In this document: piece by piece, positions 20,146 through 28,580 of the stretch
Position numbering within the stretch: the stretch's first letter is position 1
How the letters are laid out: each line of letters starts with the position of its first letter
NCBI GenBank assembly: GCA_013334335.1
Contig: JAAXXR010000001.1
Location: forward strand, 1 to 33,687
Source of the DNA: Chlorobiaceae bacterium
GTDB lineage: Bacteria; Bacteroidota; Chlorobiia; Chlorobiales; Chlorobiaceae
DNA length: 33,687 nt
Reading direction: 5' to 3'
Program-made: the position numbers and the translations under genes
Notes under the pieces: model-generated
What the model was told of the DNA's origin: nothing
Seen by the model: only the letters and a program-made list of their open reading frames with translations
Databases searched by the model: none

Positions 20146-21507
20146 ATGGATCTGATCAGCACGCTTTTCTATTTTATCGTCGCCATTTTCATCCTCGTCA
20201 CGGCGCACGAGTTCGGCCACTTCATCACCGCACGCATCTTCGGCATGAGGGTGGACCGCTTCTTCATCGGATTCGATTTTTTCGGCATCAAGCTCTGGCA
20301 GAAGAAGATCGGCGAAACCGAATACGGTATCGGGGCGTTCCCGATCGGGGGTTACGTCAAGATTGCCGGCATGGTCGACGAGAGCCTTGACACCGCCTAT
20401 GTGAGCGCCCCGGCCCAGCCGTGGGAGTTCAGGGCCAAGCCCGTCTGGCAGCGCCTCATCGTGCTGGCCGGCGGAGTCGGCATGAACATGGTCCTCGCCG
20501 CCGTCATCTTTGTCGGTATCACGGCCATTGTCGGCGAATCGCGAACCCCGCTGACCACCCCGGCATTCATCGAGCCAGGATCGGTCTTCTCCTCCATGGG
20601 GGTCAGGACCGGAGACCGCCTGGTATCCGTGAACGGACAGAAGCTCCTGTACTGGGAGGAGGCCATCGCCCCGGAACACCTCACCACCAGCAACCTCCGG
20701 TACACCATCGAGCGTGAAGGCCAGAACCTTACCGTCACGGCGCCCAGGGACATCATCACCCGCATCAACGACACCCGTACCCTCGGTATCCGACCGGTCA
20801 TGCCTCCGGTCGTCGACCAGGTCCTGAGCGGTGATCCCGCCGCCGCGGCCGGGATCAAACCGGGAGCGCTCATCACCGCCATCGACGGAAAGAACGTGAC
20901 CGACTGGACAGAAGTGGTCGACATCGTCTCGAAAAGCGCCGGTAAAAAAATCAAGCTCACCTGGCTGTACCTCCCGAACCCGGGTTCGGGCGAAGTGACC
21001 GCCGAGCTGATCCGCAGGAACGGCAAGAGCGTCACGACCGAGGTGGTCCCGAACAGCAAAGGCAAGATCGGCATCTCGCTGAAACAGACCATTCCCACCG
21101 AACGCCGCAAGCTCGGCATCGGCGAATCGGTTTCGAGCGGCCTTTCCCAGACCTGGAAAACGACCGTCATGACCGTACAGGGCTTCACGAAACTCTTCTC
21201 CGGCCAGGAGGACATCAGCAAATCGGTCGGCGGTCCCATCAAGATCGCACGCCTCGCCAACCAGAGCGCCGAGCAGGGCCCGATCAGCTTTGTCTACTTC
21301 GTCGCTGTGCTGTCGATCTCCCTGGCAGTCATCAACATCCTGCCGATACCGGCGCTCGACGGGGGGCAGTTCATGCTCAACGCCATCGAGGGGATCATGG
21401 GCAGGGAGATTCCGTTCGAGATCAAGATGCGCATCCAGCAGGTTGGCATGGCCCTCCTTCTGGCCATTTTCGCCTATTTCATGGTCAACGACATCATCAA
21501 CAAGTGA
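20146..21507 (+). CDS. rseP: Site-2 protease RseP
   Basis: RseP is an inner-membrane zinc protease (M50) that cleaves membrane-spanning anti-sigma factors and signal peptide remnants. The 453-aa protein has the zinc motif HEFGH at 21-25 in the first membrane segment and the second catalytic element [11 protein letters not shown] at 397-407. Between them are PDZ-like domains with [19 protein letters not shown] and [18 protein letters not shown], matching the two-PDZ layout of E. coli RseP at almost the same length. No clear ribosome site precedes the ATG. No rseA- or sigma-E-like gene is in the window, so its substrate here is unknown. Confidence 0.95.
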   Translation: MDLISTLFYFIVAIFILVTAHEFGHFITARIFGMRVDRFFIGFDFFGIKLWQKKIGETEYGIGAFPIGGYVKIAGMVDESLDTAYVSAPAQPWEFRAKPVWQRLIVLAGGVGMNMVLAAVIFVGITAIVGESRTPLTTPAFIEPGSVFSSMGVRTGDRLVSVNGQKLLYWEEAIAPEHLTTSNLRYTIEREGQNLTVTAPRDIITRINDTRTLGIRPVMPPVVDQVLSGDPAAAAGIKPGALITAIDGKNVTDWTEVVDIVSKSAGKKIKLTWLYLPNPGSGEVTAELIRRNGKSVTTEVVPNSKGKIGISLKQTIPTERRKLGIGESVSSGLSQTWKTTVMTVQGFTKLFSGQEDISKSVGGPIKIARLANQSAEQGPISFVYFVAVLSISLAVINILPIPALDGGQFMLNAIEGIMGREIPFEIKMRIQQVGMALLLAIFAYFMVNDIINK

Positions 21508-21528
21508 CCCGCCAGGCCGCGCACGACC

Positions 21529-22602
21529 ATGTTTGACAAGCTTCAGTCCATCAAGGACAAATACCAGACGCTCGAACAGCAGCTGTCCGACCCTGATGTG
21601 GTCTCCGACCAGCCGCGATACCGGAAACTGAACAAGGAGTACAGCGGTCTTAAGGAGATCGTGCAGGCTTACGACGCCTGGGTGAGCAACAGAACTCAGC
21701 TTGAACAAGCCGCCCTGATGGTGAAGGGCGAAGAGGACCCCGCGATGCGTGAACTGGCACAGGCCGAACTCGACGCCCTGCAGGCCCGCATGCCGGAACT
21801 CGAACAGGAGCTGAAGGTGCTTCTCTTGCCAAAGGATGAAGCTGACACCCGCAATGCCATCATCGAGGTCAGGGCAGGCACCGGGGGTGACGAGGCCACG
21901 CTCTTCGCAGCAGACCTCATGCGCATGTACCAGCGTTACGCCGAACGGCAAGGGTGGAGCTGCCAGCTCATCGAGGTCAGCGAAGGCTCTGTTCCCGGAA
22001 GCGTCAAGGAGGCCGTTCTTGAAATAGGCGGCCACGACGTCTACGGCATCCTGAAATTCGAAAGCGGCGTGCACCGGGTCCAGCGCGTCCCGGAAACCGA
22101 AACCCAGGGTCGCATCCACACCTCTGCCGCCAGCGTGGCCGTGCTTCCCGAGGCCGAAGAGGTAGATGTCGAAATCCGCAAGGAGGACCTGCGGATCGAT
22201 ACCTTCCGGAGCGGCGGCAAGGGAGGCCAGAATGTCAACAAGGTTGAAACAGCCGTCAGGATCACCCACATGCCGAGTGGTCTGGTCGTCGCCTGCCAGG
22301 AAGAGCGATCCCAACTCCAGAACCGGGAGCGGGCCATGAAAATGCTGCGGGCGAAACTCTACGACATCCAGATCGCCGAGCAGCAGAAACATCGCGCCGA
22401 CTTGCGGCGTTCGATGGTGACCACCGGCGACCGGAGCGCCAAGATCAGAACCTACAATTTCCCCCAGTCAAGGGTCACGGACCACCGCATCGGCTTTACG
22501 AGCCATGCCCTCCCGCAGATCATGCAGGGAGAGCTCGACAGCGTCATCCAGGCTCTGCGTCTGCACGACCAGGCCGAACGCCTGCAGGCGGAAACCGCCT
22601 GA
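21529..22602 (+). CDS. prfA: Peptide chain release factor 1
   Basis: RF1 recognises UAA and UAG stop codons and triggers peptide release. The 357-aa protein has the codon-reading P-x-T element as PET (188-190) and the catalytic GGQ at 232-234 ([20 protein letters not shown]). The PxT motif rather than SPF identifies RF1, not RF2. The N-terminal helical domain and the C-terminal [11 protein letters not shown] segment are typical. It begins 21 bp after rseP, so dxr-rseP-prfA may be one transcript. The usual partner prmC, which methylates the GGQ glutamine, does not follow here. Confidence 0.98.
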   Translation: MFDKLQSIKDKYQTLEQQLSDPDVVSDQPRYRKLNKEYSGLKEIVQAYDAWVSNRTQLEQAALMVKGEEDPAMRELAQAELDALQARMPELEQELKVLLLPKDEADTRNAIIEVRAGTGGDEATLFAADLMRMYQRYAERQGWSCQLIEVSEGSVPGSVKEAVLEIGGHDVYGILKFESGVHRVQRVPETETQGRIHTSAASVAVLPEAEEVDVEIRKEDLRIDTFRSGGKGGQNVNKVETAVRITHMPSGLVVACQEERSQLQNRERAMKMLRAKLYDIQIAEQQKHRADLRRSMVTTGDRSAKIRTYNFPQSRVTDHRIGFTSHALPQIMQGELDSVIQALRLHDQAERLQAETA

Positions 22603-22810
22603 ATCGGGAGTCCTGACGGGCGCCGGACCCGAGCTGTTTGATGCTATTTTCACCATGCCATGAGGTCGACACCATGGAGCACTCAGGCAGACGCTGCAGC
22701 CCCGGACTCGAAACAGGTTTTCAGAGGAGCCCGAGAGTGTGTATATTTTTTACGGGATATAACCGCCAACGGCTTGACAGCACGCCGACAGAAATGGAGA
22801 GAATGCCAAC

Positions 22811-23419
22811 ATGGAAATGGAAGCCACAGGCAAAAGCCACGGTCAATGGGTGTTTCACGGCGAGTTCGACAGGACCGTCAACTACCTCTCGGACCAGAAG
22901 AAGATCCTCGGGTTCAACCCCTTCTGCCACAGTGTCGAGCCGTTGGGCGATGACGCTTACCGCTGGCTTTTCCGGGTAACCGACCCGCAGAACAACCCTT
23001 TCGACGTCGTCTTCAACGTAAAACAGGCAGACGAACTCCTGCTGGAGCTCCCCCAGGAGAACGAGGGCATCGATGTCGAAGAGCTGACCGAAGAGATGAT
23101 CAGTGAATATACCGTTGGACGAAAGATCACGTGGCGCCACCATCCGGTCGAGGAGAATCTGGAAAACCCGGAAAAGTACCTGTTTGAAGGCAAGGCTTCG
23201 GCAGACATGCTCTTCCTGCCGCTGGCCGGCAACAAAACCAGGGTCGATTTCGACCTGAGGATCGACGTGAAGTTCATACTCTATCCGGCATTCCGCATCA
23301 TCCCCGAACAGATCATCCGGGTGATGACCAACGCCGGCATGTCGCTCATCATGCAGACCGCGACCAACAAGATGTTCCAGAGCATTTCGAACGATTTCGG
23401 AACTGTCCGCCAGATGTGA
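22811..23419 (+). CDS. SRPBCC-like (DUF1997-like) protein
   Basis: A 202-aa protein without a signal peptide. The pattern resembles a START/SRPBCC lipid-binding fold: an N-terminal strand ([15 protein letters not shown]), an aspartate/glutamate-rich middle, alternating strands ([14 protein letters not shown]), and a long C-terminal helix ([27 protein letters not shown]). It looks like the DUF1997 proteins of phototrophs, but I am not certain of that assignment. The ATG at 22811 follows GGAGAGAATGCCAAC. The 208 bp upstream carry only weak promoter-like hexamers. It is followed 34 bp later by the potassium channel gene. Function is unknown. Confidence 0.75.
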   Translation: MEMEATGKSHGQWVFHGEFDRTVNYLSDQKKILGFNPFCHSVEPLGDDAYRWLFRVTDPQNNPFDVVFNVKQADELLLELPQENEGIDVEELTEEMISEYTVGRKITWRHHPVEENLENPEKYLFEGKASADMLFLPLAGNKTRVDFDLRIDVKFILYPAFRIIPEQIIRVMTNAGMSLIMQTATNKMFQSISNDFGTVRQM

Positions 23420-23453
23420 CGGCCGTCCTGAACACCATGACCATCACTGCACA

Positions 23454-24476
23454 TTGACCAGGGAAGCACAACAGTTTTCAGCCTTACGGCTTTTTTCGGT
23501 TTCGCTCTTCAGCGTGGCACTGCTGATCGTGACCGGAACGGTTGGCTACATGTCCCTCGAGAAGATGTCGCTGCTCAACGCCGTCTACATGACCGTCATC
23601 ACCGTGGCGACCGTCGGGTTCAGCGAAGTTCATCCCCTCAGCGACGCAGGCAAGATGTTCACGATCGTTCTGATCATGAGCGGCACCGGCCTCTTTTTCT
23701 TCACCCTGACCAATATCGCCGTCTTTCTCCTGTCAGGCGAATGGCGCGAACACTGGGAACAACAACGCATCCAACGCATGCTCCGCAAGCTGAACGAACA
23801 TTTCATCGTCTGCGGCCACGGCCGCCTCGGCGGTAACGTTGCCGAGGAACTGAAAGCGAAAGGCATCCCGTTTGTCGTCATCGACAACACCATCGAACCG
23901 GTACTCAGGGCCCGCGATAACGGAGACCTGGCCATCAAGGGCAACGCCGCGGACGAAGCCGTCCTGGTCGACGCCGGCCTGCACCGGGCCAAAGGCCTCA
24001 TCGCAGCCGCCGGAAACGACTCCGAAAACGTCTTCATCGTGCTCACGGCAAGGAACCTCCGACCCGACCTCCACATCGTGGCAAGGGCAGACTGCGAGGA
24101 ATCGGAAAGCAAGCTGCTCCGGGCGGGCGCCGAAAAGGTGGTGATGCTTTACCGCTCAGCCGGCAAGCGCATGGCAAACCTCCTCATCGAACCCGAACTC
24201 GAAGAGTACCTCGACGAACTCAGCGACGCCAGCAACCTCAACCTCAGGATAGCCCAGTTCCTGATCAGCGAAAACTCCACCCTGGTCGGAAAATCTTTCC
24301 AGGAGGTCGACCTGTACAACAACCACAGGATCAACGTCGTCGGCTACAAGCTGCCCGGAGGCGAGTTGCACACCAGCCCCCGCCCGGCGGAAATCATCCA
24401 GAAAAAAGGCACCATCATCGCCATCGGCCAGGGTGGCGACCTTGAAATACTCAACCACCTGGCGGGAGATACCTAA
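23454..24476 (+). CDS. Two-TM potassium channel with RCK domains
   Basis: A 340-aa ion channel subunit of the MthK/Kch type in the cytoplasmic membrane. TM1 is at about 12-32, then a pore helix and filter TVGFS at 53-57, TM2 at about 69-93, and a coiled linker. The RCK-N (TrkA-N) Rossmann domain has GHGRLGGN at 121-128 and RCK-C covers about 265-335. The filter differs from the usual TVGYG by Phe and, more strikingly, Ser. The frame has no ATG before TM1; TTG at 23454 is the only start that keeps TM1, and the stop 36 bases upstream excludes extension. It probably gates K+ in response to ligands. Genes upstream and downstream are closely spaced (34 bp and 2 bp). Confidence 0.88.
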   Translation: MTREAQQFSALRLFSVSLFSVALLIVTGTVGYMSLEKMSLLNAVYMTVITVATVGFSEVHPLSDAGKMFTIVLIMSGTGLFFFTLTNIAVFLLSGEWREHWEQQRIQRMLRKLNEHFIVCGHGRLGGNVAEELKAKGIPFVVIDNTIEPVLRARDNGDLAIKGNAADEAVLVDAGLHRAKGLIAAAGNDSENVFIVLTARNLRPDLHIVARADCEESESKLLRAGAEKVVMLYRSAGKRMANLLIEPELEEYLDELSDASNLNLRIAQFLISENSTLVGKSFQEVDLYNNHRINVVGYKLPGGELHTSPRPAEIIQKKGTIIAIGQGGDLEILNHLAGDT

Positions 24477-24478
24477 CC

Positions 24479-24994
24479 ATGGATTTCCACGAACTCGTCA
24501 CTACGCGCAAAAGCTCGCGGGGTTACAACCCTTCGGCGCCGGTGCCACCTGATGTGCTCACCCGCATCCTCGACGCCGGACGGCTCGCCCCCTCCGCCAA
24601 GAATCTCCAGCCATGGAAGTTCCTCGTTATCACTTCTCCCGAAAAGCTTGACGAGGTGCGCGCGTGCTACGATCGGGAGTGGTTCCGGCAGGCCCCGCAG
24701 ATACTCATCGTCAAAGGCGACCGCAACGCCGCATGGGTACGACCGGCAGACAGCTGGAACTCGCTCGAAACCGACATGGCCATCGCCATGGACCACCTCG
24801 TGCTCGCCGCACACGCCGAGGGTGTCGCCACCTGCTGGATATCGGCTTTCGACTCCGTGCTGCTGCACAAGGTGCTCCAGCTCACCCCCGACGAAGAGAT
24901 CTTCGCCATCACCCCGCTCGGCTACGCCTCGCCCGACACCGAAACCAGGCCAAAAACCCGCAAGCCCCTCGATGAAGTCGTCGAGTACCGGTAA
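24479..24994 (+). CDS. Nitroreductase family protein
   Basis: A 171-aa FMN-dependent nitroreductase-like oxidoreductase. The N-terminal motif RKSSRGYNP and the APSAKNLQPWKF segment form the usual FMN phosphate and isoalloxazine contacts. TDMAIAMDHLVLAAHAEGVATCWI matches the dimer helix, and ITPLGYA is the late family signature. It is on the short side for the family. It starts 2 bp after the channel gene, so it is translated from the same mRNA. The substrate cannot be told; members reduce nitroaromatics, quinones or flavins. Confidence 0.92.
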   Translation: MDFHELVTTRKSSRGYNPSAPVPPDVLTRILDAGRLAPSAKNLQPWKFLVITSPEKLDEVRACYDREWFRQAPQILIVKGDRNAAWVRPADSWNSLETDMAIAMDHLVLAAHAEGVATCWISAFDSVLLHKVLQLTPDEEIFAITPLGYASPDTETRPKTRKPLDEVVEYR

Positions 24995-25019
24995 CGAACA
25001 ACACGAAACCGCCCAGCGA

Positions 25020-26075
25020 ATGCCCCGATACCTCCTCCATCTCCTGCTCGCAACGCTGATGTCGGCACTCTCGGTGACCAGCCAGGCCGCACCGAAAGGG
25101 GTGATCCCGATTTCGGCCTCGCCGGTCGACACCGACCGGTTGCCGAAGCCGACGATACGCATCGGCAAGGTAACCGTTCATCCCGACCTCGCCTACGCCA
25201 CGGTGCCCGGCTACCGTCCCCTGCTTCTCGACCTGTACCTCCCGGCTGGCACCGGCACCCGTCCGCTCGTCGTCTTCGTGCACGGCGGCAGCTGGACCGT
25301 TGGCAACAAGCGCGTGACCGGGCACTACGATAACTTTCCCGCAGTGCTCGCCGAGTTGGCCGCACGAGGTTTCGCTGTTGCTTCCGTCGACTATCGGCTG
25401 AGCGGTGAAGCGAAGTTCCCGGCAGCCCTGCATGACATCAAAGCCGCTATCCGGTTCCTGCGCGCGAACGCCGGCCGCTACGGCATCGACAGGAAACGTG
25501 TCGCGCTCTGGGGCGCCTCCGCAGGGGCACACCTGGCCGCGCTCGTTGCGCTCACCGGCGACGACCCTAAGTTCGAACCAGCCGACCGGAACGACCCCGC
25601 CCAGTCCGACCGTGTCCAGGGGTTCGCGGGATGGTACGGCCCGTACGACATGTCCAGGATGTTCAGTCAGGCCGCAGCATCGGCGCACGGGGCAGGGGCG
25701 GCGGGAACCCCACAAGCCGCTGCTGAGACCACTGGCCCGCTCAACTTCTTCGGCTGTACCCCGGAGGGCTGCCCACCGGGAATCATCGAAATGTCGAGCC
25801 CGGTCACCTGGATCGACCGCAACGACCCGACGGTCCTGCTCATCCACGGCACCGCGGACACGACCGTACCACCGGAGCAGTCCATCGAGTTCCACAACCG
25901 CCTCAAGTCTGCCGGCGTGAATGTCGACCTCATGCTCATCGACCGGGCCGGACACTCCTGGACCGGGTCCGACAACACCGAAACCGCCGCCGCTTCACGC
26001 CAGGCGCTCTCCGCCACTATCGACTGGCTGGAAAAGACCCTTGCCAGCCCAAACCCGAGGGGCCGGCACCGCTGA
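25020..26075 (+). CDS. Exported alpha/beta hydrolase (esterase-like)
   Basis: A 351-aa alpha/beta hydrolase of the hormone-sensitive-lipase / BD-FAE type. A signal peptide (MPRYLLHLLLATLMSALSVTSQAA) points to the periplasm. The oxyanion-hole motif HGGSW is at 88-92, the nucleophile Ser167 is in GASAG, Asp280 is in HGTADTTV, and His312 is in RAGHSW, so the triad is complete. An alanine/glycine-rich loop (about 216-236) and a CTPEGC pair of cysteines (246, 251), possibly a disulfide, lie between nucleophile and acid. The ATG at 25020 is chosen because it starts the signal peptide; the frame is open further upstream inside the nitroreductase gene. The natural ester is unknown. Confidence 0.92.
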   Translation: MPRYLLHLLLATLMSALSVTSQAAPKGVIPISASPVDTDRLPKPTIRIGKVTVHPDLAYATVPGYRPLLLDLYLPAGTGTRPLVVFVHGGSWTVGNKRVTGHYDNFPAVLAELAARGFAVASVDYRLSGEAKFPAALHDIKAAIRFLRANAGRYGIDRKRVALWGASAGAHLAALVALTGDDPKFEPADRNDPAQSDRVQGFAGWYGPYDMSRMFSQAAASAHGAGAAGTPQAAAETTGPLNFFGCTPEGCPPGIIEMSSPVTWIDRNDPTVLLIHGTADTTVPPEQSIEFHNRLKSAGVNVDLMLIDRAGHSWTGSDNTETAAASRQALSATIDWLEKTLASPNPRGRHR

Positions 26076-26124
26076 GGGCGGCATCGCCGCATGTTGCGAT
26101 GCTTCCTGAATGCCCGCGTCTTTC

Positions 26125-26133
26125 TGATATAAT
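26125..26133 (+). promoter_or_regulatory. Extended -10 promoter of the collar-protein gene
   Basis: TGATATAAT contains the TGn extension and a perfect TATAAT. A poor TTCCTG lies 19 bp upstream. It is the best -10 in the spacer and would give an mRNA leader of about 135 nt before the ATG at 26275. Confidence 0.45.
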
Positions 26134-26274
26134 ATTCGTAAGTTATAGATGCGCCATAAACCCACGGCAGGGAATCATGGCGCAAACCCGTACCAATGGT
26201 GGGATGCGCCCAGGTGTCCGATGAGCCCCCAGAGCCCCCGGACAGATTGTTTCATCAACCCTCAGGAGACAACC

Positions 26275-26544
26275 ATGGAAGGAACCCTCGCCCAGATCAT
26301 GCTGTTCGCAGGAAATTTCGCCCCGAAGGATTGGGCGTTCTGCGCCGGACAGATTCTGCAGATCAGCCAGAACCAGGCTCTCTTCGCCCTCCTCGGCACC
26401 ATGTACGGTGGCGACGGCATGCACACCTTCGCCCTGCCCGACCTGCGCGAAAAGGATGAACAGGGCAAACCGAGATTCGGCTACGAGCTGGGAAAACCGT
26501 CCGCCATCATCTGCGTCGCCGGCATGTTCCCGATGCGTGACTGA
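26275..26544 (+). CDS. Short tail-collar (microcystin-dependent-like) protein
   Basis: An 89-aa protein with the phage tail collar / MdpB signature: IMLFAGNFAPKDWAFCAGQ, then ISQNQALFALLGTMYGGDG and TFALPDLR. Full-length relatives are about 170-180 aa, with a His-rich central part before a C-terminal segment ending in a GIFPSRN-like motif. Here the protein goes from LPDLR through about fifteen residues directly to SAIICVAGMFPMRD, so it looks like a natural core-plus-tail short form rather than a broken gene. AGGAG precedes the ATG by 6 bases. It may be a phage-derived or extracellular fibre-like protein. A perfect 17-bp hairpin follows the stop codon. Confidence 0.85.
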   Translation: MEGTLAQIMLFAGNFAPKDWAFCAGQILQISQNQALFALLGTMYGGDGMHTFALPDLREKDEQGKPRFGYELGKPSAIICVAGMFPMRD

Positions 26545-26564
26545 CCAGTTGCCCGACCCGCAGT

Positions 26565-26603
26565 CGCCAGAGGGGGAGGCTTCTCCAGCCTCCCCCTCTG
26601 GCG
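26565..26603 (+). terminator. Perfect 17-bp hairpin after the collar-protein gene
   Basis: Positions 26565-26581 and 26587-26603 are exact reverse complements (starting CGCCAGAGGGGG) around a TCTCC loop. It begins 20 bases after the stop codon. There is no T-tract, so it is either a non-canonical terminator or a 3' stability structure. Confidence 0.6.
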
Positions 26604-26837
26604 GCACCACGTTGTCGTGAGCGCAACAACTCCTGTATCTCCTCCCGCGCTTCACGCTCAGGGGTCCTTCCATCCCGGTGTTACCGGGCCGGTGCTGTCC
26701 AATCCGCTCGTACGCCATACGGCAACCGGGTGTGCGGAACGCCTCGTCCGTTCAGCCACCGTCGGGCATCCCGATGTTCTTCGGTTGCATCAGGCTCAAT
26801 GCTTCGGGCTGGAATGTCAAATCACCTGGGGATCCGT
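26604..26837. other. Noncoding spacer between the collar-protein and endolysin genes
   Basis: About 230 bp with no believable gene. The frames that cross it have shadow-like composition and no recognisable motif. The flanking genes converge here, so it should contain 3' ends only. Confidence 0.5.
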
Positions 26838-27287
26838 TCATGCCATCCGCTCGAACAGCTCCCGCTCGGCCTCCCGACGCTTGACCAGCCCTTTCAGGAC
26901 CTTACCGCCTCCATAGATCCATTTGCCGAACTCTTTGGCGGCTCTGGTAGCGTCGCCTTTGTTGAGGTGCTTGAGAAGGGTGCTTTTACGGAGGTTCTGC
27001 GCTCCTGCATTGTAGGCGAAATCGACCAGGGCATCGAACTGGTTCTGGTTGACGGGAACGGTGACGTAGCGGGTGACGGCGTTTTCATACTCGCCAAGCG
27101 TGGCAAAGAGGAGATCGTTCGCCTGCTCTTTGGTGATGGGCGGGTCGGAAAGCCTGACGGCACGACCATCGGGGTAGCGGGTGGAGCCGTAGCCGATGGT
27201 TGGGATCCCGGCCGGGCAGCGATACGGGTAAGCCTTGAAGCTTTCGCTTTTCCTGATCAGTTCGAGGCAATTGTCTGATACCTTCAT
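26838..27287 (-). CDS. GH24 endolysin / phage-type lysozyme
   Basis: A 149-aa lysozyme of glycoside hydrolase family 24, which cuts the MurNAc-GlcNAc bond in peptidoglycan. The catalytic triad follows the phage pattern Glu-8aa-Asp/Cys-5aa-Thr, here Glu15, Cys24 and Thr30 (AGIPTIGYGS). Further family segments are NQFDALVDFAYNAG and KGLVKRREAERELF. There is no signal peptide or signal-arrest segment, so export would need a holin or a lysis event; no holin gene was recognised next to it. It is probably a phage remnant or domesticated lysin. The ribosome site is weak. Confidence 0.93.
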   Translation of the reverse strand: MKVSDNCLELIRKSESFKAYPYRCPAGIPTIGYGSTRYPDGRAVRLSDPPITKEQANDLLFATLGEYENAVTRYVTVPVNQNQFDALVDFAYNAGAQNLRKSTLLKHLNKGDATRAAKEFGKWIYGGGKVLKGLVKRREAERELFERMA

Positions 27288-27519
27288 CGTTCGTCAAGTT
27301 TGAGTTTCTGAACGTGGTTGATAACCCAAGAACCACATGACGCTGGCTGGAAGTTGCCGGAAATACCGGTTTCCCTGGAAGCGAAGCGGGAAGGGCCTCC
27401 CCTGGTTCGGGAGTGCCGGCCGCTTCAGCCGGTAATCCGCAGCATACAGCTCAATCGGTTCGGACAGTCCACGGGCAAAATCCGTGAACTCCCGCCCGCC
27501 CCCTTTCCGTCCGAGTCCA
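27288..27519. other. Noncoding spacer upstream of the endolysin
   Basis: About 230 bp between two minus-strand genes with no supported gene. It contains a short hairpin CCGGC-CGCTTCA-GCCGG near 27423-27440 and must carry either an endolysin promoter or the 3' end of the upstream pair. Confidence 0.4.
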
Positions 27520-27939
27520 TTATTGCGATCGGGCCCCTTTGGAAGCCCTCAGGAGGAAACAGCTGCGTCCCGAACGGTGTGCCCACTGGAAATCCGTCTC
27601 CGCTCCGGAGGGCATGGCGAATTCTGCGCAAAGCTCGTAGGTATCGGACGACCGTTTCGTGTACCCGTATGGCTTCCCGCTTTCCGGATCAGCGATATCG
27701 AGCACGAAACCAGGTGTCTTGCCAAGCGCGTCCAGACTCTCGGGCAGGGATTTGTTGGCGTCCGCGTAGGCATCGACCGCGGCAACGATGCGCTGCAGGT
27801 CCGCGATTCGTTGCCGGTCCAGTCTCAGGTCACGCTGCTCCTCAATGGGACCGAGAACGAACAGGCCCCTGGCGATCGCCGTAATCACGCAGAGCGATAC
27901 GATGACGGCGAGCAGGCGTCCGTTGCCACGTGCCATCAT
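27520..27939 (-). CDS. Pseudopilin-like membrane-anchored protein
   Basis: A 139-aa protein with one N-terminal membrane segment (about 9-28) and a soluble domain resembling the C-terminal part of type II secretion pseudopilins: LDRQRIADLQRIVAAVDAYADANKSLPESL, then DPESGKPYGY, then YELCAEFAM. No prepilin peptidase site (Gly before Phe-Thr-Leu-Glu) is visible, so it is unlikely to be assembled as a classical pilin. GGAGG lies seven bases before the ATG at 27939. The start overlaps the stop of the upstream DUF5671 gene by four bases (ATGA), so the two are translationally coupled. Similar pairs exist elsewhere to my knowledge, but their function is unknown. Confidence 0.75.
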   Translation of the reverse strand: MMARGNGRLLAVIVSLCVITAIARGLFVLGPIEEQRDLRLDRQRIADLQRIVAAVDAYADANKSLPESLDALGKTPGFVLDIADPESGKPYGYTKRSSDTYELCAEFAMPSGAETDFQWAHRSGRSCFLLRASKGARSQ

Positions 27940-28580
27940 GACGACACCTCCTCTCGACGCAAACCCCTGAGATAATAGATGAACACGGTTCCGGAGATCG
28001 CTCCGACCACAGACACCTTGAGCATGAACCGCACGGTCAGTTCGCCGCCAAGCAGATTGAAGATCAGAACCGAAAGGTCGCCGATGATGATCCCCGACGC
28101 AATGAACAGCGTCAGGTAGGTCAGCCATCTTCGAACCCCCGAAACACGGCCTGCAGGAGTGCTCAGCAGTTCGCGGGAAATTTTCGCCGACAGATACAGG
28201 AACACCGGAAACGCCACGATCAGGGACGCTACCGCGCTCCTGATCCGTGAGGCCACCAATTCCTGGAACAGGTTCGGCACGGCGGGATCAGGGAACGCCT
28301 GATCGATCAATACGAACAGGAGGTTCCCGAAATTGAACGCGCTGACATACAGGGTGGCGAAAAGCAGGAGGTAAAAAAACGCCTCCCTTGCCGAAAGATA
28401 CGGCTTCGGCTTTGGCACCGGAACGGGAAAATCGATGTCGGCATATTCCGCCAGGGCACGGTCAACCGGCTCCTGCTGCCATCCGGCCTGCAGGAGGGCC
28501 GCCCGGATACGATCACGCCCGATCCCGCTGGCCAGCGCCCTGTCGATAAAAACGGAAAGATCCGTGCCGCTTTTTTCCAT
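27936..28580 (-). CDS. DUF5671 multi-spanning membrane protein
   Basis: A 214-aa protein with a short N-terminal helical domain (DLSVFIDRALASGIGRDRIRAALLQAGW...VDRALAEY, UBA-like in pattern). It then has the DUF5671 membrane domain with four predicted segments at about 67-90, 112-131, 150-173 and 185-203. Family-like words include AFFYLLLFATLYVSAFNFG, ASLIVAFPVFLYLS and GELTVRFMLKV. The function of DUF5671 is unknown. It is coupled by a 4-bp overlap to the pseudopilin-like gene, suggesting that the products act together in the inner membrane. No strong ribosome site precedes the ATG. Confidence 0.82.
   Translation of the reverse strand: MEKSGTDLSVFIDRALASGIGRDRIRAALLQAGWQQEPVDRALAEYADIDFPVPVPKPKPYLSAREAFFYLLLFATLYVSAFNFGNLLFVLIDQAFPDPAVPNLFQELVASRIRSAVASLIVAFPVFLYLSAKISRELLSTPAGRVSGVRRWLTYLTLFIASGIIIGDLSVLIFNLLGGELTVRFMLKVSVVGAISGTVFIYYLRGLRREEVSS

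Noticed and set aside
19939-22392. 817-codon minus-strand open frame opposite rseP and prfA
   Set aside because: It spans two clearly identified plus-strand genes and their junction. High GC at third positions leaves the antisense frame open by chance.
22774-22779. TTGACA before the SRPBCC-like gene
   Set aside because: A -10 at the proper distance would fall on the ribosome site and nothing resembling TATAAT is there.
26143-26718. 191-codon minus-strand frame across the collar gene and spacer
   Set aside because: It covers the collar gene, a perfect hairpin and promoter sequence; composition is shadow-like.
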